The notes below the pieces were generated by a model. That model made no database searches. It worked only from the letters and a program-made list of their open reading frames with translations, and was not told the origin of the DNA. Of a stretch of 64,000 bases of DNA, positions 1-8,748 are shown piece after piece (position 1 is the stretch's first letter; every line of letters starts with the position of its first letter). The position numbers and the translations under genes were made by a program. This stretch comes from Akkermansiaceae bacterium (lineage in GTDB: Bacteria > Verrucomicrobiota > Verrucomicrobiia > Verrucomicrobiales > DEV007), in the NCBI GenBank assembly GCA_024233085.1, contig JACKQC010000003.1, forward strand, positions 62,001 to 126,000, read 5' to 3'.

Positions 1-302
1 TCGAAATCCGGCGCGTCGTTGGCGATTTCCACCCCGTCCCCCCGGAGCGACACCGCCACCCTCGAGCCGGGCGGGGCATAGGTCGTGGCGTTTTGGAGGA
101 GATTGCGGAGGATCGCCTCGACGATGTCCGGATCGGTTCGCCACGCGGGCTTCGCCGTCTCGGCGTCGCCAAACTCGATGACGACTCGCGGCCCGTCCGC
201 CGCGGGGTCGGCTCCGTGACGTTGCGCGCATTTTTCAAGGAGGGAGAGAGGATCGACCGGAACGGCCCGGATTTCCGTCGTGCCGGAGTCGGCCGCGTGC
301 AT
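1..302 (-). pseudogene. Sensor histidine kinase, C-terminal fragment (ATPase domain), runs off the window edge
   Basis: Read on the minus strand, this segment encodes the linker and N-box of a two-component sensor kinase ATPase domain, with motif EAILRNLLQNATTYAPPGS followed by strands typical of HATPase_c. The frame is open from an in-frame stop at 393-395 down to base 1, so the rest of the ATPase domain lies outside the window. Residues encoded above about base 302 no longer look like a dimerization helix, and the sensor and phospho-acceptor domains are missing. The first ATG in frame is at 302. The fragment collides head-on with the PAP2 gene. It may be a decayed gene, a rearrangement breakpoint or an assembly join. 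The family call is fairly safe; the pseudogene status is inference. Confidence 0.6.
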
Positions 303-773
303 CGCGGAGAGGCCCTCGTTGCCGCCGTGATGGCCGGGCTCGTCTGCAACATCCTGCGATTCGGCATGGGACGCCCGCGGCCGGATTCGGGGCTACCGGA
401 CGGGTTTCACGGCCCTCATTTGGCCTCGAAATACCACGGATTCCCCTCGGGACACGCGACCACCGCTTTCGCCACGGCGGTTCCCCTGATATTTGCCCTG
501 CCGCCGGTCGGGGCGGCCGCTTTTTTCGTGGCCTGCGGCGTCGCCTGGTCGCGGGTTCACCTGAACCGCCATCGTCCGTCCGATGTTTTCGCGGGAGCGC
601 TGCTCGGCTGCTGGTTCGGCTGCGCGGCGGGCCGGCGGTTGCGCGAAATTCGGAGGCGAATCTCGCGAGAACCCGCCTTCCGCCCCGACATCGCGGCGTC
701 GACGCGGTTCTCCGGAGCAATTTCCCGGCATCATCCGCCCGCGACGCGGGAAGCCTGGCGCCGGCCGGCCTGA
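297..773 (+). CDS. PAP2-superfamily membrane phosphatase, probably N-terminally truncated
   Basis: The protein carries the three phosphatidic-acid phosphatase type 2 signatures in order: RFGMGRPRP (KX6RP-like), FPSGHATTAFA (PSGH) and SRVHLNRHRPSD (SRX5HX3D). Two hydrophobic helices follow PSGH and the last motif. Such enzymes remove phosphate from lipid or isoprenoid phosphates at the membrane. The frame is open from base 93, but bases 93 to about 300 are the shadow of the opposite-strand histidine kinase and encode no membrane helix. I therefore chose the GTG at 297, giving about 158 residues. That leaves only one helix before the first motif, where the family usually has more. The substrate cannot be told. 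The C-terminal 40 residues are basic and low complexity. Confidence 0.6.
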   Translation: MHRGEALVAAVMAGLVCNILRFGMGRPRPDSGLPDGFHGPHLASKYHGFPSGHATTAFATAVPLIFALPPVGAAAFFVACGVAWSRVHLNRHRPSDVFAGALLGCWFGCAAGRRLREIRRRISREPAFRPDIAASTRFSGAISRHHPPATREAWRRPA

Positions 774-878
774 GCCGGGGAGCGCGGAAGGTCCCCTCCC
801 TCGCCGGCACTTTCGCCTCCGGCGTTCCCGGCGAAAACGGCGCTTCCCCAATTCGCTCAAACCCGCTAAAAGCGGGAC

Positions 879-1601
879 ATGAAACACTCCCTGCCTTCGC
901 TCGCCCTTTTCCTCACCCTCGCACTCCCGACATCGGTCGCCCGCGCCGATGAGCACGGCGAGTTGATCTTTTCCGACGATTTCGACCGTGCCGAATCCCA
1001 GGAAACCAAGGACGAACCCGGAAACGGCTGGGGCACCAACAGCCAGTCGCGCGCCAAGGGCCACAAACAGGTCGACCTCGCGGACGGCGCGATGCGGATC
1101 TTCATCCACGCGGAAGCGGACCACGCGGTCTCCGTCACCCACCCCGCGGAATTCACCGACGGCGCCGTGGCGATGAAATTTCAGCTCGAGGACCCGAAGG
1201 ACAGCCTGGGCCTCGACTTCGCCGACGCGGAGGAGAAATCCGTCCACGCCGGCCATCTCTTCGCGGTGCGCTGCAAGCCCGACGCGGTCCAGGTCCAGGA
1301 CCTCAAGAACGGCAGCATGAACCTCGAGATCCGCGAAGCCCGGCTCAACCAATCCCTGACGAAAGCGCAGAAGGACCTTATCGCCGGCCTGACGAAAAAT
1401 TTCCCCGCCGAAATCGCCATCGGCCAGTGGCATGACCTCCTCGTGGAAATCGCCGGCGACACCGTGACCGTCTCCGTGGACGGCAAGGAGGCCGGGCATT
1501 TCTCCGCCGCCGGCTTCGCCCACCCCACCAAGCGGATGCTCCGCCTCTCCGTCCCCCGCAACGCCGTCGTCGATGAGGTCCGAATCTGGCGGAAGGGGTG
1601 A
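879..1601 (+). CDS. Secreted protein with a lectin/DUF1080-like beta-sandwich
   Basis: This is a 240-residue protein with a clear Sec signal peptide: a hydrophobic stretch in residues 5-18 with an AxA-type site near ARA at 22-24. The mature part begins with GELIFSDDFDR and ends with VVDEVRIWRKG. Both are typical of the concanavalin-like sandwich found in DUF1080 (3-keto-disaccharide hydrolase) and LamG proteins that are abundant in Planctomycetota and Verrucomicrobiota. The central stretch WHDLLVEIAGDTVTVSVDGKE is the usual inner-strand signature of that fold. No catalytic residues can be assigned. It may bind or cleave glycans outside the cytoplasm. It stands alone and is followed by a lower-GC segment. 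Confidence 0.55.
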   Translation: MKHSLPSLALFLTLALPTSVARADEHGELIFSDDFDRAESQETKDEPGNGWGTNSQSRAKGHKQVDLADGAMRIFIHAEADHAVSVTHPAEFTDGAVAMKFQLEDPKDSLGLDFADAEEKSVHAGHLFAVRCKPDAVQVQDLKNGSMNLEIREARLNQSLTKAQKDLIAGLTKNFPAEIAIGQWHDLLVEIAGDTVTVSVDGKEAGHFSAAGFAHPTKRMLRLSVPRNAVVDEVRIWRKG

Positions 1602-1744
1602 GATCGGGTTTCTCAAAGCGCCTTCTGCGCGAATAGCTTGCAAAATTTGGGTGATTTATCGCGATGGATTCAAAATCCCGAAATATCTTGTGTTCTGAAG
1701 CGCAGTTTGACGTCCCCCCGTTCAAGGCTAATTTCTGGTAAGTC

Positions 1745-2308
1745 ATGGCGAGGCAAGTGATTCAGCCCAACCCGGTTACCCTCCCGGTCGACCCGGAATA
1801 TCCCGGTCCAAAAGAAACTGGGTGGACCAAAAGGACAATCGACAGCCTTGCCACCGAAATTGCCGAAAAATTAGGTTACCAACCGGGGCAGGATCTTGAG
1901 CCGCTGGTTGAGAGGCTCAACGGAAGAGTCGTGATTGGCCCGGTTGATGCCACCGGCAGCACGGGATTCCTCAAAGTTGAAGGCGATGGTTCTTTTCTGA
2001 TCGCGCTCTCCCCGCTTCCCGGCGAGAACCGGAATCGCTTTACCATAGCCCATGAGTTGGGACATTATTTCCTGCACGCTAAGGTAGGTAGGCAAAGGCT
2101 TTACGCAACAAGGCAAGCAGGAAGCAGAGCGGAATGGGAGGCAAATTGGTTCGCCGGTGCATTCCTGATGCCGGCGGGGCCATTTTTGGCGGCGTGGAAT
2201 TCACATAACGGCAGGGCGGGTTACCTGATCTCCCGATTCCGAGTCTCGGGAGGAGCCATTCAAATCCGAGCGGATACATTGCGCGAGATGGGCCGGTTGG
2301 ACGCGTGA
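1745..2308 (+). CDS. ImmA/IrrE family (M78) zinc metallopeptidase
   Basis: This 187-residue protein has the M78 active-site helix RFTIAHELGHYFLH, with zinc ligands H103 and H107 and catalytic E104. It also has the family's downstream segment EANWFAGAFLMP. ImmA cleaves the ImmR repressor of ICEBs1 and IrrE/PprI cleaves DdrO, so members usually act as switches that degrade a regulator under stress or during mobile-element induction. No XRE-type repressor gene is adjacent, which is unusual. It lies 12 bp before the cyclase-like gene, probably co-transcribed. The pair sits in a lower-GC segment (25 of 60 bases are G or C at 2401-2460, against 42 of 60 at 20881-20940), suggesting acquisition by transfer. 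The target is unknown. Confidence 0.85.
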   Translation: MARQVIQPNPVTLPVDPEYPGPKETGWTKRTIDSLATEIAEKLGYQPGQDLEPLVERLNGRVVIGPVDATGSTGFLKVEGDGSFLIALSPLPGENRNRFTIAHELGHYFLHAKVGRQRLYATRQAGSRAEWEANWFAGAFLMPAGPFLAAWNSHNGRAGYLISRFRVSGGAIQIRADTLREMGRLDA

Positions 2309-2320
2309 ATATCTACGTTT

Positions 2321-3322
2321 GTGCGATTCCCTGAAAAAATCTCCAGAGATGACTATGAAGCGATCGCCAGACGATCCCTTCGCCTTTTCCTGAGCGCGGA
2401 CATTGTTGATTCTACTGCCTTGAAACAAGAGTTTCGGGAAAGAGGATCAAGTTGGGTAGAAATTGCGCATACGTTTTATACCCGTTTCCCCAACCTTCTC
2501 GACGCCGCTCTTGCGGAAATGAATTATTGGGAACGCCGGAAAGCCGAATCCGAACTCGAATTGTGGAAGGCCATAGGTGACGAGTTGGTCTTTGTGGCTG
2601 ATATCCGAAATATTGAAGACGTACCACTTCTTGTTGCGGGTTTTCGCAATGCGACCAACGGCTGGAATAAACAAAATGAGGAGTATGAGTCCCGCGGTGT
2701 CACGGTCAAAGCTGCGGCATGGCTTGCCGGATTTCCCGTCATGAATTCAGTGATTCCGGGAGACTCCGTAACCAGTCTCGATTTTCTTGGAACCTCAATG
2801 GACATCGGATTTCGACTGTGTGGGTTCGCCACCCCGCGCCGGTTTGTCCTCTCGATCGATCTCGCCTATGTGCTCGCGGTTCTGGGTGATTCTTTGACGA
2901 ATTGGTGCCGGTTCCTTGACAAATTACCGCTGAAAGGCGTCCTCAAGAATCGACCGTATCCAGTGTTCTGGCTCGATTGTTTCTCGGAAGACATCGACGC
3001 GTCAAACAAACCCAAATCCGCGAAGCTCGCGCAACTTGAAGACAGAGTTACCGGCAATGGCTCGACAAAATTTCTGGCCGCGGAGATGGAATCTTTCTCA
3101 AAATGCTGGATCGAGTCCACAGGAGGGGATTTAATCCTTCCATTTTGTCCTCATGGAGACGACTCTCGTTTTCCCATTCCAGAATCTTACTCCAAGGACC
3201 GGGAGAATGCGTTGTCCGAGTTGGAAAGGGAGTTTTTGGAACAAGGAGACATCGGCCTCGACGAGGGCCAGGATGACGATGTCGAAGAGTTTCGCGGAGA
3301 CATTGACCGAAATCTTTTTTAG
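2321..3322 (+). CDS. Class III nucleotidyl cyclase-like protein paired with the M78 peptidase
   Basis: This 333-residue protein starts here with GTG. Its cyclase homology domain spans about residues 20-190. SADIVDST places the two metal aspartates at D27 and D87 (in WKAIGDE). K83 sits where adenylate cyclases carry the adenine-selecting lysine. LDFLGTSMDIGFR aligns with the YDIWGNTVNVASR region, giving D154 as the second purine-selecting residue and R165 as the transition-state arginine. The usual asparagine four residues before that arginine is D161 here. GFATPRRFVLS matches the closing strand. No membrane segment or receiver domain is seen. The last 130 residues are unrecognised and end acidic. 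It may make a cyclic nucleotide, possibly a non-cAMP one as in Pycsar, or be a degenerate sensor. Catalysis is inference. Confidence 0.6.
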   Translation: MRFPEKISRDDYEAIARRSLRLFLSADIVDSTALKQEFRERGSSWVEIAHTFYTRFPNLLDAALAEMNYWERRKAESELELWKAIGDELVFVADIRNIEDVPLLVAGFRNATNGWNKQNEEYESRGVTVKAAAWLAGFPVMNSVIPGDSVTSLDFLGTSMDIGFRLCGFATPRRFVLSIDLAYVLAVLGDSLTNWCRFLDKLPLKGVLKNRPYPVFWLDCFSEDIDASNKPKSAKLAQLEDRVTGNGSTKFLAAEMESFSKCWIESTGGDLILPFCPHGDDSRFPIPESYSKDRENALSELEREFLEQGDIGLDEGQDDDVEEFRGDIDRNLF

Positions 3323-3460
3323 TCGGTTCTACTTGCGCGGTTTTCTTCACACTTTTTCGGGGAGACGAATACAGTCGGTTCAAGACACGATCCGCGAAAA
3401 TCTCTTGCGTCGACTTAAGTGTGCCCGCGATTTTCCAACGAGCCTCGGACCGACCGCATC

Positions 3461-4780
3461 ATGAACCTTCACCAAATCTTTCTGATCGCTGCACTTTCGC
3501 TGATCGGCTCGACCTGTTTCGCCCAGGAATCCCGAACCTGGACGAGCGCCGCGACCGGTCGCCAATTCTCGGGATCGCTGGTCGAAGTCGGCGACGGCTC
3601 GGTGTCGATCCGCCGGGACTCGGATCAGGCCGTCTTCGCAGTGAAGCTGGCGGACCTCATCCCGGCGGACCGGGACTGGATCGCCCAACACACGCCGAAG
3701 CCGTCTCCCGCGGGACCGATCGAGGATCTGTCGGCCCTGATCGCCGAAATCCCGAAGGAAACGGGCACCCCGGCGATCGGAATCGTGCTGGTCGAGGACG
3801 GCGAAACCCGGGGGATCGGCGTTTCAGGGGTCCGGAAAGCGGAGAGCCCCGAGAAGGTCGAGTCCGACGACCGGTGGCACCTCGGCTCGTGCACCAAATC
3901 GATGACCGCGACCTTGGCGGCGACTTTTGTGGAAGACGGCGCCATCGCCTGGGAAACGACGGTCTCCGAAGTGCTGGGCAAAGCCATGAAGATGCTCGAC
4001 GCCTACGAGCCGGTCACGCTGGGCCAATTGCTGGCGCACCGCGGCGGGATCCCCGGCGACGTGCCGGAGTCCGTGTATGCCGGGGTCGATTTTGGCGCTT
4101 CGGTGAAGGACCTGAGTGATCGCGACCTCCTGAAACAGCGCGCCGCCTACGCGGAGGCGGTCCTGAATCTGACGCCGTCGCGCCCGCCGGATTCGGGGTT
4201 CGAGTATTCCAACGCCGGCTATGTCGTCGCCGCCGTCATGCTGGAGAAAGTGTCGGGTAAACCCTGGGAGAAACTGATGGAGGAGCGGCTTTTCAAACCG
4301 CTGGGCATGACCGCCTCCGGATTCGGAAACGCCGCGCGCGAGGATAAAGGGAAACCCACGCAACCCTGGCCCCACCAGGATGGGAAGACGCCCGTCCCGC
4401 CCGGCCCCGGCGACGACAACAGTTGGGTGATCGGTCCCGCCGGGTCGGTGCACGCCTCGTTGAAGGACGTGGCGCGCTATCTCGCGATGCACGCGACCGG
4501 CGCCCTCGGTCCCGTCCTGAAAAAACCGGAAACCTTCGCCTATCTCCACACCGCCGTGCCCGACAACGACAACTACGCGCGGGGCTGGAAGGTATCCCGG
4601 ACCGCGTGGTCACGGGGTCCGGCCGTGGCCCACGACGGCTCGAACACGCTGAACTACTGCAGCTTCTGGGTCGCCCCCGAACGGAAAGCGGCCGTGGCCG
4701 CCTTCACCAACTGCGCCGAAAAGGGCGCCGACAGTTGCCGCGCCGCGATTGAGGCCATCGTGGCGAAGTATTTGGATTGA
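3461..4780 (+). CDS. Secreted SHD1-serine hydrolase (class C beta-lactamase/penicillin-binding-protein fold)
   Basis: The start is the ATG at 3461, which opens a clear signal peptide (MNLHQIFLIAALSLIGSTCF, cleavage near CFAQ). The upstream in-frame GTG would bury it. Residues 24-75 (RTWTSAATGRQFSGSLVE...LADLIPADRDWI) form an SHD1 domain, a small SH3-like module common in Planctomycetota and Verrucomicrobiota. The hydrolase has the serine beta-lactamase-like triad: SCTK with S143 and K146, YSN at 249-251, and an HDG near residue 391. Such enzymes act as esterases, D-aminopeptidases or carboxypeptidases; the substrate cannot be read. It is a single gene with typical high GC, unlike the cassette just upstream. 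Confidence 0.8.
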   Translation: MNLHQIFLIAALSLIGSTCFAQESRTWTSAATGRQFSGSLVEVGDGSVSIRRDSDQAVFAVKLADLIPADRDWIAQHTPKPSPAGPIEDLSALIAEIPKETGTPAIGIVLVEDGETRGIGVSGVRKAESPEKVESDDRWHLGSCTKSMTATLAATFVEDGAIAWETTVSEVLGKAMKMLDAYEPVTLGQLLAHRGGIPGDVPESVYAGVDFGASVKDLSDRDLLKQRAAYAEAVLNLTPSRPPDSGFEYSNAGYVVAAVMLEKVSGKPWEKLMEERLFKPLGMTASGFGNAAREDKGKPTQPWPHQDGKTPVPPGPGDDNSWVIGPAGSVHASLKDVARYLAMHATGALGPVLKKPETFAYLHTAVPDNDNYARGWKVSRTAWSRGPAVAHDGSNTLNYCSFWVAPERKAAVAAFTNCAEKGADSCRAAIEAIVAKYLD

Positions 4781-5015
4781 AAGAAATTCAATCTTGGCGA
4801 AACCGGCGGAAGGAGGGATCTGACACTGGCCCGACTGCCTTGATGGTCGTCCTATTGGCGGAAAAACCGCCCGCCAACTCGAAGTCGACGAAACGCCAAT
4901 TTCGAACTATCTGAATGCCAAGACCGCTCCGAAAAGCGCCTTTGTTATCGCCTCTGGTTTCCCGGAAAGGTAATATCGCCAGGACAGTTCACGAATTCGT
5001 CAGACCGCTTGCTCG

Positions 5016-7871
5016 ATGAAGGATTCAACCGGCAGTTTCAATCCCTCTGGATGGGCCCCTCCCTCGGTTGAGGCACTCCAGCGACTGATCCCGCAATACC
5101 GGGTGACGAACCTGCTCGGACGGGGAGGAATGGGCGCGGTGTATCAAGGAATTCAGCATACGTTAAACCGGCAGGTTGCGATCAAGATCCTTCCCGAGTC
5201 GCGCCAATCCGAGGCAATGGACTCGACATACGTCGAACGGTTCAAGCTGGAAGCCCAAGCGACCGCGAAGCTGAACCATCCCGGAATCGTTTCAATCTAT
5301 GAGTTCGGCCAGACTTCGGAAGGACACCTCTACTTCGTGATGGAGTATGTCGATGGGATGGATCTGCACGCCTACCTGTCTCATTATGGCGGAAAACTCG
5401 ATGCTCGGACCGCTGTCACTATCATTTCCCACGTGTTGGACGCCCTCGGTTACGCCCACGCGAAGGGAATCGTCCACCGTGACATCAAGCCGGCCAATAT
5501 TCTCATCAATTCCGAGGGCCGTTTGAAAATCGCCGATTTCGGCCTGGCCAAACAGATTGGCGGAGACGCCGTCGGGTTGACGCTTTCAAACGTCGCCATG
5601 GGCACACCCGACTATATCGCGCCCGAAGCGCTTCTGGGCGCCGCCTCGGCCGATGGTCGCGCGGACCTCTACGCGGTCGGCGTGATGCTTTATCACATGC
5701 TCACCGGGCAAATGCCCCGGGGCATGTTCAGGCTGCCCAACGAACTCGATCCGAGCCTCGATCCCCGGTTCGACGGCATCATTGCCAAAGCCCTCGAGCC
5801 CAATCCCGACCATCGCTTCGCCACTGCGGCGGAGTTTCGCGGTCAACTGGACGAGTTGTTGAGACAGCCGCCCGCTCCCGTTCCGAACCGCACCGAACTC
5901 AAGGCCCGCAACCAACGGGAAAGCAACCTTCAGCCCGCGATCCGGCCGTCCGCCATGCCCCGTGGCCGCGTCAGGCCGGCGGAGCGAAACCCGGCGTGGC
6001 GCGGATTCGCTCCCGTGCTGCTAACGGTGATCGGTCTTGTCGTGCTTGCCGGCGCCGGTTTCTGGGTGTTTCACGGTCACGAAAAGATGCCGCTCGCGGA
6101 AAATGCACCGCGCTCCTCCGCGCCAACTGAAAAGGCAGCCACCGTCACCCCGCCGGACCGCCATCCCCCGGATACGACGCCCGAACCCCGATCCGCTCAA
6201 CCCTCCCAAAGCGAAAACGCCCCCAAAACGGCGATGCCAGCCACCGCCGCGCCTGTGTCCGTGCCCAAACCGGAGCCCGCCGCCCCCGTGACGATGGCCA
6301 AGGCAGAAAAGGCGCAGTCTCCCGCTCCGCGACCGGCGGCTTTCCCGGCCGACAATAAGCAGATGACCGCGACGGCTCCCCCCGGCGAACCGCCGCCCCC
6401 TGTGGCCGACCCGCTTCCCGAAAACGCGGAGGTGCGCACGCGCATCGGCAATTATCAGCGAGTTCGGGCCGGTCGGTTGGCCTCGGCCGTCGTCGACTAT
6501 GAGAGTGCCTTGAAACGCGAGCGTGCCGAGGCGATCCACGAAGGCAAAGTCTCGAAAGTGGACGCGATCGATCTCGCGCTCGGCCACCTTTCCTCGCGGC
6601 GAGAAGCAATCAGGCAACTTCCCGAAACGCTTTCAATCCAGCCGCTCCCGGCGCTCCCCGCGCTTGAATCCGAGGCATCCATTCGGTCCCTGGCTTCCGA
6701 TTTTCATAGCAAATCCACGCGAATCGAACTGGAGACGGTGGCGCAACTGGACCAGTCGCTGGAAGCGGTCCGAATCCAGAGCGTGCGCTCGGGCGATCTC
6801 GAATCCGGTCGCAGCATCGAAGCCTTCCGTCACGAACTGGAAGCCCGGTTTGCCTCCCTGAGTCCCAAAAAACCCGCGCCTGTCAGGAAAACCGCGAGCA
6901 CCGCTCCCGCTGCCACCCCTGAAACGGGCGGATCGACGATGAAGCCCAATCCAGCCCCTCCCGCAAAGCAGAAAGGAGGCCGCCTGAGAGCCTGGATTCG
7001 GAAGACCGACCAATACAAGGTCGATTTGGCTTCGATCGATCAGTTTACGGATCTCGTTGCGATTTCCTGCGGCAGTACGCTCGTCGGACTTCGCGCCTCC
7101 GGCGAATTGATCGCCATGGACAAAGGCGATTACAACCAACCACCTCCCCAGACGATCACCTTTGAAGAATTACGAGTCTCTTACGAAAGGGGCGAAGGAA
7201 ACTCCCTGCCAGCCCGGTTCGGAAAAGGGCCCGGCGAAGCGATTCTTTTCGACGCCGAGGGAGAACCTCAGATTCTCAATGTGACAACAACGGCAAACAC
7301 CATGCGAATGCCGGAACCCATTCGGGATTGTACCAATGCCATCGCCATCCATTCGGGCCCCACCCTGGCCCTTCATTCGGACGGAACGCTCGAAGCGTGG
7401 CGGCCGGGCGGCTACACCGACCAGACTGTCGATTGGCCGGACCCCCCCAAGAATGCCCGAAAAGGCATTGCCGCGATTTCCGCCTCTTACAGCCTGGCCG
7501 CCGTCCTCGACCGGGATGGCGAACTGCACCTTTGGTCCAAAAGCGGTTTTATCGACATGAACGACGGACGAAAGAAATTTGTAGACGTTGCGGTCGCTTC
7601 CGATCGCGCCTATGGCCTGACCAGAGAAGGGGAAGTCGTCCTCGTGGCAGGTGGCGAGAAGCGCGACCTTGGCGATGTCGTCCTGACCGATGTCGCGTGG
7701 ATCCTCCCCGGCGAAACCGGGCTTCTCTGCGGTTTCCGGGACGGTTCCCTCGGCACTGATCCTGACACGGAAAGATATCTTTCCGGTTTGTCGGGGATTC
7801 TCAAACTCGCGGGAAAACTTCCTCCGGAGAAAGTCGGCTTGAACCGCGTCGGTTTTTTCTGGTTGGAATAA
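5016..7871 (+). CDS. Membrane Ser/Thr protein kinase with an extracytoplasmic RCC1-like repeat domain
   Basis: This 951-residue protein has a PknB-type kinase domain in about residues 27-290: glycine loop LGRGGMGAVY, lysine K57 in VAIK, HRDIKPANI with D156, and DFG at 174-176. Catalysis therefore looks intact. A single membrane helix lies at about 330-352, followed by a 120-residue proline/alanine-rich linker and a charged helical stretch at about 470-620. The last 270 residues repeat the pattern GSTLVGLRASGEL, SGPTLALHSDGTLEAW and ASYSLAAVLDRDGELHLW. This is the RCC1-like beta-propeller often fused to kinases in Verrucomicrobiota. The topology suggests a receptor kinase with the repeats outside. 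No phosphatase or substrate gene is adjacent, and the ligand is unknown. Confidence 0.9.
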   Translation: MKDSTGSFNPSGWAPPSVEALQRLIPQYRVTNLLGRGGMGAVYQGIQHTLNRQVAIKILPESRQSEAMDSTYVERFKLEAQATAKLNHPGIVSIYEFGQTSEGHLYFVMEYVDGMDLHAYLSHYGGKLDARTAVTIISHVLDALGYAHAKGIVHRDIKPANILINSEGRLKIADFGLAKQIGGDAVGLTLSNVAMGTPDYIAPEALLGAASADGRADLYAVGVMLYHMLTGQMPRGMFRLPNELDPSLDPRFDGIIAKALEPNPDHRFATAAEFRGQLDELLRQPPAPVPNRTELKARNQRESNLQPAIRPSAMPRGRVRPAERNPAWRGFAPVLLTVIGLVVLAGAGFWVFHGHEKMPLAENAPRSSAPTEKAATVTPPDRHPPDTTPEPRSAQPSQSENAPKTAMPATAAPVSVPKPEPAAPVTMAKAEKAQSPAPRPAAFPADNKQMTATAPPGEPPPPVADPLPENAEVRTRIGNYQRVRAGRLASAVVDYESALKRERAEAIHEGKVSKVDAIDLALGHLSSRREAIRQLPETLSIQPLPALPALESEASIRSLASDFHSKSTRIELETVAQLDQSLEAVRIQSVRSGDLESGRSIEAFRHELEARFASLSPKKPAPVRKTASTAPAATPETGGSTMKPNPAPPAKQKGGRLRAWIRKTDQYKVDLASIDQFTDLVAISCGSTLVGLRASGELIAMDKGDYNQPPPQTITFEELRVSYERGEGNSLPARFGKGPGEAILFDAEGEPQILNVTTTANTMRMPEPIRDCTNAIAIHSGPTLALHSDGTLEAWRPGGYTDQTVDWPDPPKNARKGIAAISASYSLAAVLDRDGELHLWSKSGFIDMNDGRKKFVDVAVASDRAYGLTREGEVVLVAGGEKRDLGDVVLTDVAWILPGETGLLCGFRDGSLGTDPDTERYLSGLSGILKLAGKLPPEKVGLNRVGFFWLE

Positions 7872-7967
7872 GCATCCAACACGGCGGCTCGACAGGGACG
7901 TCTCGCCCTACCCCGGCCATGGAATATTCGCTCTTGCCCGGCCGCAACGGTCGCGCCAACCTTCCCC

Positions 7968-8723
7968 ATGTGCTGTTTCTCCCGTCCAGTCAAATTTGTT
8001 GGCAATACCCAGATATTTGCGAGGGTCGGCGCCCGGGGAAACCAGGTTCTGGTTTACCGCATGATCTTCGAAGCGGAGGAAGACCTCGCCATGATCCTAC
8101 CCATCCCCGTGAAAGTGGGCACGGGTGATGGCGGCATCCAGTTCGTGAATCTCGAAGGATATCCGGAGATTTTTCGTGATCTCGAGAAAGGGTTTCCCGC
8201 CTCGGACCCATTTGGGCGGTCGGCGGGTTCGGTTGAGGCGAAATACGCGCCCCAACAACTAAAAGTCGAGTCGGTGGGTCGTTTCGAAGCCTCCTTCGTT
8301 CCGACGATGGCCGATTTTGATCGCTTGGATGCTCGTTTTCGAATCGAGAAGGAAATCTGGGCCAGGATTCCCGCCTACGGAGCCTATGGTTTTGCCGTAT
8401 TCAGATTGAAGGCCGGAGAAAAGCGGCAGAACGTTCACCCCATGGCTTTCTCCTTTCCGACGGCCGATCCATCCCGGATCTTCTTTCCCACTGTCCACAT
8501 TCACGATGGAACCGTTCACCAGAAGGAAGTTTTCGATCATTCCCTCTATTGCCAGACCGCGTCGAGCGAGGTGAAAATGACTTGGCGGGAATCCACCGGG
8601 CACGCCCGCCAATTCGCGTCCACAGACCGCTCGCGGGGAACGATTCGACCCGACGAGCATGTCTATAAGACCAGCCTGTTCGGTAAACTCGACAACACCG
8701 ACACTTGGATCCGTGCGGTGTGA
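7968..8723 (+). CDS. Conserved protein of unknown function
   Basis: This is a 251-residue soluble protein with no signal peptide or membrane helix. It opens with MCCFSRPVKFVGNTQIFAR and continues with LVYRMIFEAEEDLAMILPIPV, two well-formed conserved-looking blocks. A later block, FSFPTADPSRIFFPTVHIHDG, carries histidines (HIHDG, then HQKEVFDHSLYCQ) that could bind metal. I recognise the overall pattern as a protein family recurring in Planctomycetota and Verrucomicrobiota, but I know no function for it. It begins about 96 bp after the kinase gene and may follow it in the same transcript. It is not a fragment: it runs from ATG to TGA without disruption. Confidence 0.6.
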   Translation: MCCFSRPVKFVGNTQIFARVGARGNQVLVYRMIFEAEEDLAMILPIPVKVGTGDGGIQFVNLEGYPEIFRDLEKGFPASDPFGRSAGSVEAKYAPQQLKVESVGRFEASFVPTMADFDRLDARFRIEKEIWARIPAYGAYGFAVFRLKAGEKRQNVHPMAFSFPTADPSRIFFPTVHIHDGTVHQKEVFDHSLYCQTASSEVKMTWRESTGHARQFASTDRSRGTIRPDEHVYKTSLFGKLDNTDTWIRAV

Positions 8724-8748
8724 TCGATTCAAAGAAACGACATACCCC

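Noticed and set aside
393..1643. 416-codon open frame on the minus strand opposite the secreted protein and PAP2 gene
   Set aside because: It has no recognisable domain, and the plus-strand genes explain the region with a signal peptide and motif evidence. It is a high-GC shadow.
1707..1734. TTGACG-N16-TAATTT as a promoter of the M78 peptidase gene
   Set aside because: The -10 box matches only three of six positions and would leave about a 5-base leader.
7888..7912. GACAGGGACGTCTCGCCCTACC downstream of the kinase gene as a repeat element
   Set aside because: Only one copy is present in the window and no internal symmetry is convincing.
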